Of a stretch of DNA of 64,000 nt, positions 9,305 to 21,554 are shown in pieces (positions within the stretch are counted from its first letter, which is position 1; each line of letters opens with the position of its first letter). The stretch is from an uncultured Acidobacteriaceae bacterium (lineage in GTDB: Bacteria; Acidobacteriota; Terriglobia; Terriglobales; Acidobacteriaceae): contig CAIMKZ010000098.1 of NCBI GenBank assembly GCA_903842065.1, positions 62,001-126,000 on the forward strand. Reading direction: 5' to 3'. The translations under genes and the position numbers were made by a program. The notes under the pieces were generated by a model, which made no database searches, was not told the DNA's origin, and saw only the letters and a program-made list of their open reading frames with translations.

Positions 9305-9327
9305 CGGTATTTGAAAACCAAATACCG
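9305..9327 (-). promoter_or_regulatory. Hairpin in the leader of the ArdC-like gene
   Basis: A perfect 9-bp inverted repeat CGGTATTTG / CAAATACCG with a 5-nt loop lies 25 bp upstream of the start codon, just before the ribosome-binding site. It may be an operator, an attenuator, or part of a promoter active on single-stranded DNA. The rest of 9328-9567 holds GC-rich short inverted repeats and no convincing gene. Confidence 0.5.
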
Positions 9328-9567
9328 AACGCCTCCTGGCGAAGGCGGGGGGTAGCAACTGCAAGGGGAGGGGGATCTCCCATCCTTGAAACGAAGCGCA
9401 GCGAGAGTGGAAAGGACGGAGCACAGCGACGGGCTGCACAAGCAAAGCGCGGAAGCCTGGGGAAACCCCTTGCGGGCGCGAGGGGGCAGAGCGCCCCTTA
9501 GCTGCTTTTGACTTTGTACTTTTCCGTAATGGAACCAATCGGAAATTCTTTGTCTAGGTTGTTGTAG

Positions 9568-12330
9568 TTAAAGAAGTTCTTGGCCAAGCTCTAAATGTTC
9601 TGCGTTAGTATCGTGCCGCTCCATCTCGTTTTGCGGTGTAGCGGACTGCTCCAGCCCTTGCCCAACAGCAGTGGCACACTGCTGCGAGACTTCGTGTCCT
9701 AGCGACTCGGCTAGCTTGCTACTTTCATCAGTGAAAATCTGCGCATCGAACTTGCCACGAGAGACGGAGACGTAAGCGAAGCGGCTATTGAGCAGATCCT
9801 TCGCCGGTAGCTTCGTATCAGCTAAGATGAGAACCCTGTCGGCGGTTTGGCCCTGGCTAGAATGTGATGTGAGAGCGTAGCCGTGATCTAGGTGTGGATA
9901 CTGGCGCGGGTCGATCTGTATGTTCCGTCCACTATCCACCTTCAAGTTGAGTTGCCCATCTTCACCAAAGGCTTCAATCGTGGCTAGCTCGTGGTTTGCG
10001 ACATGCAAGTCGTTCGCGGGCTGCGTAAATTGGATACGGTCACCTACCGAGAAATCCTTATTCTGCTCACGGTAGATCGAAACACCTTGATGGCGACTTG
10101 GGTCGTAGGTAAGCTCTGTACCGTCGGCTCGTTCGACCAATAGGCGATTATTATCAACGTCAATTTCAATTACTCGTACATATTCACCGCGCTTGAGGCC
10201 GGTCACCTTCGACGAGCGAGCATAGCGAAGTATGTCATTTTCTTCATAACGCTCAGCTACCGCGCGCTCCGCGCCGGTTAGATTCTGGCGCGGCACAAGA
10301 GTTTTGACTGAGTGTTCTTCGTCGGCCACCAGGCCGCCTGCCTGCAGTTCGAGATGTATTCGCTCGTTTAGCTGTGTCCGTGTGATGTTGTCAGGCGCGA
10401 CGACCAGTGTACTCTTAGGCAATTTAGCGTATTCCATGGAGACGGCGGCAATGCACTCTTGATGGTGTTTGATCTCGTGGATGCGGCCCTGCCCCTCTAA
10501 TGCTAAAACCGCAGCACGAACTTCTCCTTTTGCAAGAAGTTCGACAGCTGCTTTTAAGTCGGGATCTTTCTGGCGAACGATTTCGTCAAGTGTGACAGTC
10601 TTCATTCCGGCTATCTGAAGCATTTCAAAGGGCGCTCCAGCATCTACACTCTGATGCTGGCGGCGGTCACCAACTACCAATACAGTATCGCTAGGGCACA
10701 AGCGATTAAAGAATTGCTGCATTTGCTTAGCCGACGCAAGAGAGCTTTCGTCCATTACAAACAGTCGCTTTTCGCCTGTGTCCGGCTGCTGCCCACGCGC
10801 TAAATGCATCTGTAATGTAGTCGTCTCAATCCCGGCTTCAGCCAGTTTTTGGGCTGCACGGGATGTGGGTGCAAGACCCGCGACCTTATACCCATCTGCT
10901 TCCGCACCTTCGCGGATAACAGCCAACGTTGTCGTCTTGCCTGTTCCAGCAAGCCCGTCTATGCCGACGATTTTTTCTCTTGAAAGAAAGATCTCATCCA
11001 CGGCATGGCGTTGCGAAGCATTCAATTCCGGGTGGCGATCCTCTGTCGCAATCCGAATTTTTGGCGATACCAGCATTTGGTCGACCAATTCGCGCTTATT
11101 GCCCATCTGCACGTGGCCAATGATCTCCTGCTCGCGGCGGATAATCGCGGCCGTCGTATATTGCCCTGCTTTGTCGGATTTCACATGACAGAATTCACCC
11201 GCTTGGACCCGGCGCTCGAACTCGCTATAAATATCTAAGGCTTTTGCGTTTCCTAGCGCTCGATTGAAAGCGGCAGTGAGTATGTCGCGGCGATTTGCAA
11301 CGGCTGTTCGTTCGAAAATATGGTCGCGTGCGAAGGTGATTGCTTGCTGATCAGCCAGCGACTTCTCATTCGCATTTTGGCGTCCGAGCGCAAGTGCGCG
11401 CGCGACAACAATATCGGCCTGATTTCCATACTGATCCGCCAAATCGCGGTGCTTCTGCAAAACTTCATCGCGCGATAAGATTTCCTTTCGGTCGCGCGTT
11501 CGGTAAGCTGCGGCTTGTGCGGCTGCCGCACCCTCCATTCCGGTCTCTCGCAGTTCGGCTTTAATCTGTTCTCGGCGTGGACTTGAAGCCGCCATATACT
11601 CTTGTGAAATGCCAACGATTTCCGGTTGACCATATTCGCCCTTGGTCAGCTCATATCCGAGGTCTTTCAGTTGACTCGCCAATGTGCAGCGATATACGCC
11701 TGTAGCGTAGCGCTGCGAATCGAAAAGCTCTTTCGGCTGAAGCGCACGGCATTCACCGTTTTCCCGTTCTGAAATGTTGAAAATCACGGCATGGGAGTGA
11801 AGCTGGGGTGCGGCGTAACCGTCTACAGGACGAGCTGTGTCATGTTCAAAGACCGCTGCCGCGAATTTCCCCGTCCTTTCTGGAGCCTTAACGTTACCGA
11901 TGCGTGCTTCCGAAAATTCTTCTAAGGCCGACAGGGCTGCAGAGACCGAATCTCGGTGTGCAATTCGGATTCGCTCGTCGCCGCCAACAAGCGCAGCTAT
12001 GGATACCGATTTGGGGGCTGAAAACACAGCATCCCATCCAGCCCGGTGTTCAACAGAAGTGATGGTCTTTCCAGAGTTGTTCTCGTACGTTCTCGAAGTC
12101 TGATGCCGGACAAGTTGCTGGCCATCCTTTGGGTGTATGCCCTCGCTTAGACGAGCAAAAGATTCAGCATCGACCGGTCCCTCCAAGCCCCATTTCTGCG
12201 CAAGTTTGCCTTGCCACTGGCTGTATCCCTCTTGGTCACGGCTCCAGTAGTTCTGTTCTTTTGCTGCAAACTCGCGGTTGTGGTAGTCCCTTGCTTGTGA
12301 TGCACTGATCGATCTGGAGATGGTCAACAT
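9568..12330 (-). CDS. MobF conjugative relaxase/helicase (TrwC/TraI-like)
   Basis: The 920-residue protein starts at ATG 12330 (MLTISRSISASQARDY), as is usual for the family. It nicks oriT and unwinds the transferred strand. The relaxase domain (about 1-300) has candidate catalytic tyrosines Y16 and Y28 and the metal site H163 plus 'PQLHSHAVIFN' (H178, H180). The TrwC-like 'YSQWQGKLAQKWGLEGPVD' is present. The helicase part has Walker A 'GIDGLAGTGKTTT' (about 457-470) and Walker B 'LFVMDESSL'. 'VVGDRRQHQSVDAGAPFEML' and 'ALTSHSSQGQTADRV' are further RecD/TraI-type motifs. The length is like R388 TrwC and far shorter than F TraI. It is downstream of the coupling protein in the order trwA-trwB-trwC, as in R388. 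An upstream in-frame start at 12366 is less likely. Confidence 0.95.
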   Translation of the reverse strand: MLTISRSISASQARDYHNREFAAKEQNYWSRDQEGYSQWQGKLAQKWGLEGPVDAESFARLSEGIHPKDGQQLVRHQTSRTYENNSGKTITSVEHRAGWDAVFSAPKSVSIAALVGGDERIRIAHRDSVSAALSALEEFSEARIGNVKAPERTGKFAAAVFEHDTARPVDGYAAPQLHSHAVIFNISERENGECRALQPKELFDSQRYATGVYRCTLASQLKDLGYELTKGEYGQPEIVGISQEYMAASSPRREQIKAELRETGMEGAAAAQAAAYRTRDRKEILSRDEVLQKHRDLADQYGNQADIVVARALALGRQNANEKSLADQQAITFARDHIFERTAVANRRDILTAAFNRALGNAKALDIYSEFERRVQAGEFCHVKSDKAGQYTTAAIIRREQEIIGHVQMGNKRELVDQMLVSPKIRIATEDRHPELNASQRHAVDEIFLSREKIVGIDGLAGTGKTTTLAVIREGAEADGYKVAGLAPTSRAAQKLAEAGIETTTLQMHLARGQQPDTGEKRLFVMDESSLASAKQMQQFFNRLCPSDTVLVVGDRRQHQSVDAGAPFEMLQIAGMKTVTLDEIVRQKDPDLKAAVELLAKGEVRAAVLALEGQGRIHEIKHHQECIAAVSMEYAKLPKSTLVVAPDNITRTQLNERIHLELQAGGLVADEEHSVKTLVPRQNLTGAERAVAERYEENDILRYARSSKVTGLKRGEYVRVIEIDVDNNRLLVERADGTELTYDPSRHQGVSIYREQNKDFSVGDRIQFTQPANDLHVANHELATIEAFGEDGQLNLKVDSGRNIQIDPRQYPHLDHGYALTSHSSQGQTADRVLILADTKLPAKDLLNSRFAYVSVSRGKFDAQIFTDESSKLAESLGHEVSQQCATAVGQGLEQSATPQNEMERHDTNAEHLELGQELL

Positions 12331-12451
12331 ATTGTTGTCCTTGTCTAATCTGCCCATGGCCGCCATTTACTAAGCGTTACTGACTAGCCCACCGGCATCG
12401 TGTCATATATGGATGATCTCGCCGCAAATTCTCATTGCGGCGAGTTCATGC

Positions 12452-14413
12452 TTATTTAAAGAACTGCAACTGCTCCAAATTTGTTTCTGCCGCTGCAGAT
12501 GGCTCAGCCTGCTGCAAAACGACCGGGACAGATAGCGATTGCTTGGGAAGTTTGCGTTCGATGTAGGGATTGGCTATGACCGGAATCTCACGATATGGAA
12601 AGTTAATAGGAACAACGTGGCCTTCATGTTGCAAGTAGCCGTGCCGATCAGGCAGACACATGAGTTCCGACGGAAGAACCAGCTTTTCGATAGATTTGTG
12701 AATAGATTCTGAGCGAGTTCGGCGCTCGCCGTAGGTCCAAGTCTCTGATATTCTCTCGACTTCAACTTCCCCTAAATTTTTTGATGCCCACTCGGCAGAT
12801 TTGGAATCTCCCGCGCGAAGGTAGATTTTTGTCTTCGGCATGCCCACGATGGTATGAGCATCGCTGCCCAAGCGAGAAGTCAGTTGTTCTACGTCCTGAC
12901 AGCCTAAAACAAACCGCAAATTGAAACGACGCGCCTGAGTCAAACCTGTATGAAGCATCGGCAGGTAATTTAAATATGAAAGTTCATCGAGAATGCACCA
13001 GACTGGAATCCGATCATCAGGCAGGCGGCTCAGCAGGCGCAATATGCACAGATCGATCCAAGTGCTAATGAGTGGTCGAATCGCATCATGCATTTCAGCA
13101 CGCGAAGTAAGGAACACCCAACCCGTGGGATTGTCGGCCCACTGGCGTGAATTCCAGTTTGGCTTACCCAGTGCATTGGCTTCATCTGAGTTCAGGAGTA
13201 GTGAAAAGCTGTTTGCGCCTTTGGAGAGTGCGCCCAATATGCCAGCGCGTTGCCCGGGGGCCTCGCTCAGTATCTGAGCCTGTGGCGTGCCAGCCAGTCG
13301 CCGTGAAATTTCGCATGGATTTGAAAGCCACTGCGTGAGTTCTTCTGGTGTTGGATTGTACGTCAGCAGTCGTGCTAAGACCTGCTTAGCCCCGTCACTG
13401 AAAAAATCTTGGCTTGTAGAAGATGCAGCTGGAGTAGTGGGAAAAAATGCCCCGGCAACAACTAGCCCCTCGGCCATATTCCGCACTTCATCGCCTGGAT
13501 GCCAGTACGCGCTTCGTGCGTCGAGGGGGTTGAGGATTACATCTCCACGAGCAGGAGTATAGAAGTGGCTGGTATAACGTCCATCCGGATCAAACACAAT
13601 TGCGCTTTGACCACGGTCTTGAATCTGCCAGAGTGCATCCTCAATCAATACTGTCTTCCCTGAACCCGATGCGCCAACGGCAAGAAAATGATTCGCCTCG
13701 GCCTTCTTGGGGACGCGGATTAATGGAGAAGCCATCGGCAAGATGCTGAAATCAGCTTCGTTAATCCAGCCAATTCCATCAGTATGAAAGCTGCGATTGA
13801 ATTCAAATGTGTTGAGCAACTGTGTGCCCCGCACCCGCCGCCCATCACGCCGCATATCCGCACGTCGTTTGTCGGCCGGAACGGCGAAATATAAGCCTAG
13901 TATCAGCAAGATGCCCGCCGCAAATGTCCCCATCCGAGCTGGCCACTGCAGTAGATCCAAGATGCCATCGCCATGGTAAATGTGCTGCTGCAGCCAGGCA
14001 TGCATTTGGCTGTTATCAGATGTGATCGTGTTGGTGATGACGCGCAAATGCTGGTAGTGCGGCCATTTTTCTGTGTAGTGGAGATCGAGATGATTATTCT
14101 TCCCAAGTGCAACGGTCGCATCATCCTCAGTAAGACGCGACAAAATCAAATCAGGTTGCCGGTCATCGATTAGATCTAGTACTTGATACTGGCCGTTGCC
14201 ATTGCCGTGAATATGGCGGGATTGGGCAAAAATGCTGCCGACGTAAGCGCGGAGATACCATTGCTGCAACCCGCTGTTGTCCGTATAGAGGTGGTACATC
14301 CCGACCGCGATCCCAGCGCTTAAGGCCACCATTACGGCAAGAATTGTCCACCAATGTTCAGATCCAGGTAATGACCCCTTAGTAGATCGTCCCCATTCAA
14401 AATGTTTAGTCAT
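12452..14413 (-). CDS. Type IV coupling protein (VirD4/TrwB/TraD-like)
   Basis: The 653-residue ATPase starts at ATG 14413 behind AAGGAG. Two N-terminal transmembrane helices (about 20-40 and 155-175) enclose a periplasmic loop, as in TrwB. Walker A is 'VGASGSGKTVLIEDALW' near residue 250, then 'AIVFDPDGRYTSHFY'. Walker B is 'VWCILDELSYLNYLPML', followed by 'RFVLGCQDVEQL'. Coupling proteins bring the relaxosome to a type IV secretion channel and pump DNA. Its start overlaps the stop of the small upstream gene by 8 bp, so translation is probably coupled. No channel genes accompany it, so it would have to dock onto a helper system. Confidence 0.93.
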   Translation of the reverse strand: MTKHFEWGRSTKGSLPGSEHWWTILAVMVALSAGIAVGMYHLYTDNSGLQQWYLRAYVGSIFAQSRHIHGNGNGQYQVLDLIDDRQPDLILSRLTEDDATVALGKNNHLDLHYTEKWPHYQHLRVITNTITSDNSQMHAWLQQHIYHGDGILDLLQWPARMGTFAAGILLILGLYFAVPADKRRADMRRDGRRVRGTQLLNTFEFNRSFHTDGIGWINEADFSILPMASPLIRVPKKAEANHFLAVGASGSGKTVLIEDALWQIQDRGQSAIVFDPDGRYTSHFYTPARGDVILNPLDARSAYWHPGDEVRNMAEGLVVAGAFFPTTPAASSTSQDFFSDGAKQVLARLLTYNPTPEELTQWLSNPCEISRRLAGTPQAQILSEAPGQRAGILGALSKGANSFSLLLNSDEANALGKPNWNSRQWADNPTGWVFLTSRAEMHDAIRPLISTWIDLCILRLLSRLPDDRIPVWCILDELSYLNYLPMLHTGLTQARRFNLRFVLGCQDVEQLTSRLGSDAHTIVGMPKTKIYLRAGDSKSAEWASKNLGEVEVERISETWTYGERRTRSESIHKSIEKLVLPSELMCLPDRHGYLQHEGHVVPINFPYREIPVIANPYIERKLPKQSLSVPVVLQQAEPSAAAETNLEQLQFFK

Positions 14414-14744
14414 ATTTCGCTCCTTCCGCGCTGTCGGGATATTCACCCCGCGAATAGTTCTCCTGATCAGCGCGGTTGATCAGGTACTGCATTTGCTCTT
14501 TGGTTAGTTGTTCGCCGGTGATGATGGCGAAGATGATGTTCAAAATGATTGAACGCAGAGCCTTGAATTCGCCCTGCAGTATTTGAGTTTGTTCGTTAAG
14601 TTGTTTTCCACTAAGTGCTGTAATTATGATTTGGCGCGAATGTTCAGATACCGACAGTCCGCGATCATGTGCACCTGCAGAGAGGATCGCGTACTGTGAG
14701 CCAGACAGTTTAGTACTTACAGATTTAGATAAAGTAATCGTCAT
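14406..14744 (-). CDS. Small TrwA-like relaxosome accessory protein (putative ribbon-helix-helix)
   Basis: This 112-residue protein opens with 'TITLSKSVSTKLSGSQYAIL', then 'AGAHDRGLSVSEHSRQII'. The pattern (short beta strand, then two helices) fits ribbon-helix-helix DNA-binding proteins such as TrwA. A hydrophobic helix (LRSIILNIIFAIITGEQL) follows, perhaps for tetramer formation. It is the first gene of the trwA-B-C order, beside the candidate oriT, where TrwA binds in R388. The assignment rests on position, size and fold pattern. AAAGTA...TACTTT arms around the start codon could be an autoregulatory site. The ribosome-binding site is weak. Confidence 0.65.
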   Translation of the reverse strand: MTITLSKSVSTKLSGSQYAILSAGAHDRGLSVSEHSRQIIITALSGKQLNEQTQILQGEFKALRSIILNIIFAIITGEQLTKEQMQYLINRADQENYSRGEYPDSAEGAKYD

Positions 14745-14755
14745 AATGATACTTT

Positions 14756-15070
14756 AACTAGTATCCGACTTATCCCCAATAGCACGAGAACAAATAATAC
14801 AACCCAGTAGACTTTTCACGTAAAACGAATCCGTGAAGGACTTTGCCGCATCCTGTACAGCTACCCATTGGGGGTGACGTGTCCTATCTATTACAGCTGG
14901 GTAGCAGCTACCGTGAATAGCTTTAATGCATAAGGATAAGCTCGGGGTTATGTTGGCATTAAGGCTTACCCAATGGGAATATTCCCCCATAAAGGCTACC
15001 CAATTGATTCGATTCGGGTTGTAAGATAAGCTTTGAGTCGCGATTGCCTTGACGAACATCCGAGGCCTTT
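14756..15070. other. Candidate origin of transfer (oriT)
   Basis: The gap between the divergent trwA-like and helicase genes carries no gene. It holds four copies of a CTACCCA-type repeat: GCTACCCATTGGGGG (about 14859), the inverted GCTGGGTAGC (about 14896), GCTTACCCAATGGG (about 14966) and GGCTACCCAATTG (about 14993). At 14885-14896 TATCT|ATTACAGC resembles the R388 nic region TGTCT|ATAGCCC, with the ACCCATTGGGGGT inverted repeat on its 5' side. Position beside trwA, repeats and nic-like site all fit a MobF oriT. The helicase promoter should also lie here. Confidence 0.55.
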
Positions 15071-15093
15071 TGCGGATTTCACGGTGGTGAAGC

Positions 15094-18639
<3,546 letters not shown>

Positions 18640-18645
18640 TCTCCC

Positions 18646-21540
18646 ATGGCCGAAGGCAAGACCGTAGCAGTCAAATCCCCGCGCAAGCTGATTGAAGTCG
18701 CTTTGCCGCTGGATAAGATCAACGCAGCATCAGCGCGTGAAAAGTCAATACGTCACGGTCATCCAAGCGCACTGCATCTTTGGTGGGCGCGTCGTCCCCT
18801 TGCGGCAGCTCGCGCGGTGCTGTTTGCGCAACTGGTCAACGATCCCGGTTATGAACGCCATCTCAATCGCGGCGTGAACAAGGTGGAAGCCGCGAAGGAG
18901 CGCGAACGTCTCTTCAAGATCATTGAAGATCTGGTGGTGTGGGAAAACACCAACAAAGAGAGCGTTTTGGCCGCCGCGCGTGCAGAAATTTGGAAGTCCT
19001 GGCGCGAAACTTGCGAACTCAATCGGAATCATCCTGACGCCGCGACGCTTTTTAATCCGGAAAAGCTGCCTGCCTTCCACGATCCCTTTGCCGGTGGTGG
19101 GGCTATTCCGCTCGAAGCACAACGGCTCGGCCTTGAAAGCTATGCCTCTGACTTGAACCCTGTTGCCGTCACAATCAATAAGGCAATGATCGAGATTCCA
19201 CCGCGCTTTGCGTGCCGTACACCTGTCGGCCCTATGCCATCCTGTGAACCAAATCCATTCCTTACTAGAACAGATTGGCCAGGGGCAAGTGGTCTAGCAG
19301 AAGACGTCCGACGCTTTGGAGCATGGATGCGTGCTGAAGCCGAAAGACGAATTGGCAATCTATATCCAAAGCTAACTATTACAGAGGAAATGGCCGTTGA
19401 TCGCCAAGATTTACAAGATTTAGTCGGCAAATCCCTTACTGTTATTGCTTGGCTCTGGGCGCGCACTGTTAAGTCGCCTAATCCGGCATTTTCCCACATT
19501 GATGTGCCGCTTGTTTCCAGCTTCGTTCTGTCCTCTAAGGCAGATAAGGAAGCCTATGTCCGGCCTATTGTTGGCGTAGATGAATATCGCTTTACCGTTA
19601 AGATTGGAAAAGCACCTTCTAGCGCTGAGATCGGAACAAAATCTAAAGGTCGTGGAGCAAATTTTCGCTGCATTCTGTCTGACACTCCAATTACGAGTGA
19701 GTACATCATGGCGGAAGGAAAGGCTGGCCGAATTGGATCACGGCTAATTGCGATAGTCGCTGAAGGCGCACACGGGCGATGCTTCTGTCCTCCTACTACC
19801 GAACAAGAGCTTGTAGCCCAAACAGCTATCCCTGAATGGACTCCGCAAACCGAATTTTTCCAGAAGGCCCTTGGATTTCGACTCGGAAATTATGGCTTTT
19901 CGAAGTGGAGTGACCTTTTCTCTGCAAGGCAGCTTGTAGCTTTGGATACTCTAAGTGCTCTCTGCAAGGATGTTCAACGTTTATGCCTGGAAGCCTCATG
20001 CGAACATCTGATGAGTGATGATCGTACGCTTGAACAGGGTGGAGCTGGTGCTAGAGCTTATTCGCAAGCTGTTGGCCTTTACATGGGTCTTTTGGTCGAT
20101 CAAGTTGCTAATCATGCATCCAACATTTGTAGTTGGAATCACCCCAACACACAGATGCGTAGCGTATTTTCTCGCCATGCGTTATCCATGACATGGGATT
20201 ACGCAGAAGCCAACGTCTTTTCGGATTCATCTGGAAGCTACAACAATCTAATCGAGAGACAAGTTCGTGCATTTGAGACTTTGGGAGTAGGCTTAGGCGG
20301 AGTTGCTTCACAAGCGAACGCTTCAAACCAGACAATCTCAGCCAACAAAGTGATTTCTACTGATCCTCCCTACTACGACAACATAGGTTACGCGGATCTT
20401 TCCGACTTTTTTTATGTCTGGCTTCGGCATTCAATTAGGGATACCCTCCCTATGCTTTTTTCTACGGTTTCTGTTCCGAAAGCTGAAGAGCTGGTTGCTA
20501 CGCCCGCACGACATGGAGGAAAGAAAGAAGCAGAAGATTTCTTTCTAGATGGAATGGAAAAGACGCTGGCAGGATTATCTGACATGGGGCATCCAGCATT
20601 TCCCGTAACTCTTTACTATGCATTCAAGCAAGCAGACACAGCAAAAAACGAGGAAGTGTCAAGTACTGGCTGGCAAACGTTTATTGGTGCGATCATTCAC
20701 TCAGGATTTGCTATAACGGGCACTTGGCCCATCAGCACGGAAGGCGTAGGACGAATGAGAGCAACAGATAGCAATGCTCTGGCTTCCTCAATTGTTCTAG
20801 TTTGCCGAAAGCGCGACGCTGATGCTCCAACGATTTCCCGTCGAGAGTTCCTCCGTGAGCTTCACGCTGTACTTCCCGACGCACTCATTGACATGACCCG
20901 TGGGGGAGTCAATTCTCCGGTCGCGCCTGTTGACCTTTCGCAGTCCATCATTGGCCCTGGTATGGGCATCTTCTCCAAATACAAGGCTGTTCTCGAAGCC
21001 GATGGAACACCGATGTCGGTTCGTACTGCTTTGCAACTCATCAATCGGTTTCTTGCCGACGACGAATTCGATTCGGAAACACAATTCTGTCTGCAATGGT
21101 TTGAAACCAACTATTGGAAGGCCGGTCTCTATGGTTCTGCCGATGTAGCGGCCCGCGCAAAAGGAACAAGCGTTGATGCTCTTTTCCGGGCCGGTGTGCT
21201 GGACTCCGGCGGCGGCGAAGTGCAGTTGCTCCGTTGGAGCCAACTGCCGACCGACTGGCACCCGGATCGCAACAACCAAACGCCGGTGTGGGAGGGGCTG
21301 CACTACCTGATTCACAGCCTGAACACGCACGGCGAGCAGGCCGCCGGTGCTTTGCTAGCGCGAATGCCCGCCATCAGCGGCCCGATTCGTACGCTGGCTT
21401 ACCGCCTTTATACCCTTTGCGAACGCAAAGGGCTGGCAGAAGATGCACGTCCGTACAATGAATTGATTGGGGCCTGGGCGGCTATTGAACTCGCCGCCGA
21501 CGCAATCGGTCCTATCGAAACTCAGGCTGATCTGTTTTAA
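18646..21540 (+). CDS. DUF1156 DNA methyltransferase (COG1743-like), mosaic
   Basis: The 964-residue protein begins with the DUF1156 signature ([20 protein letters not shown], then [20 protein letters not shown]). S-adenosylmethionine motif I is '[14 protein letters not shown]' (D146 on) and catalytic motif IV is 'DPPYYDN' (D573-D578), indicating an adenine- or N4-cytosine-specific enzyme. Between them lie the degenerate zinc-ribbon positions: 'KSPNPAF' (277-282) and 'RCILSD' (342-345) stand where I recall CPNPAC and CPxC, so at most one of those four cysteines remains. Composition is about 60-70% GC at both ends but near 43-50% over roughly 19250-20800, in the sample blocks I counted. It lies 7 bp after the helicase and 14 bp before the ATPase. 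Probable modification subunit of the defense block. Confidence 0.87.
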   Translation: MAEGKTVAVKSPRKLIEVALPLDKINAASAREKSIRHGHPSALHLWWARRPLAAARAVLFAQLVNDPGYERHLNRGVNKVEAAKERERLFKIIEDLVVWENTNKESVLAAARAEIWKSWRETCELNRNHPDAATLFNPEKLPAFHDPFAGGGAIPLEAQRLGLESYASDLNPVAVTINKAMIEIPPRFACRTPVGPMPSCEPNPFLTRTDWPGASGLAEDVRRFGAWMRAEAERRIGNLYPKLTITEEMAVDRQDLQDLVGKSLTVIAWLWARTVKSPNPAFSHIDVPLVSSFVLSSKADKEAYVRPIVGVDEYRFTVKIGKAPSSAEIGTKSKGRGANFRCILSDTPITSEYIMAEGKAGRIGSRLIAIVAEGAHGRCFCPPTTEQELVAQTAIPEWTPQTEFFQKALGFRLGNYGFSKWSDLFSARQLVALDTLSALCKDVQRLCLEASCEHLMSDDRTLEQGGAGARAYSQAVGLYMGLLVDQVANHASNICSWNHPNTQMRSVFSRHALSMTWDYAEANVFSDSSGSYNNLIERQVRAFETLGVGLGGVASQANASNQTISANKVISTDPPYYDNIGYADLSDFFYVWLRHSIRDTLPMLFSTVSVPKAEELVATPARHGGKKEAEDFFLDGMEKTLAGLSDMGHPAFPVTLYYAFKQADTAKNEEVSSTGWQTFIGAIIHSGFAITGTWPISTEGVGRMRATDSNALASSIVLVCRKRDADAPTISRREFLRELHAVLPDALIDMTRGGVNSPVAPVDLSQSIIGPGMGIFSKYKAVLEADGTPMSVRTALQLINRFLADDEFDSETQFCLQWFETNYWKAGLYGSADVAARAKGTSVDALFRAGVLDSGGGEVQLLRWSQLPTDWHPDRNNQTPVWEGLHYLIHSLNTHGEQAAGALLARMPAISGPIRTLAYRLYTLCERKGLAEDARPYNELIGAWAAIELAADAIGPIETQADLF

Positions 21541-21554
21541 GGGGAGAAAGTCGA

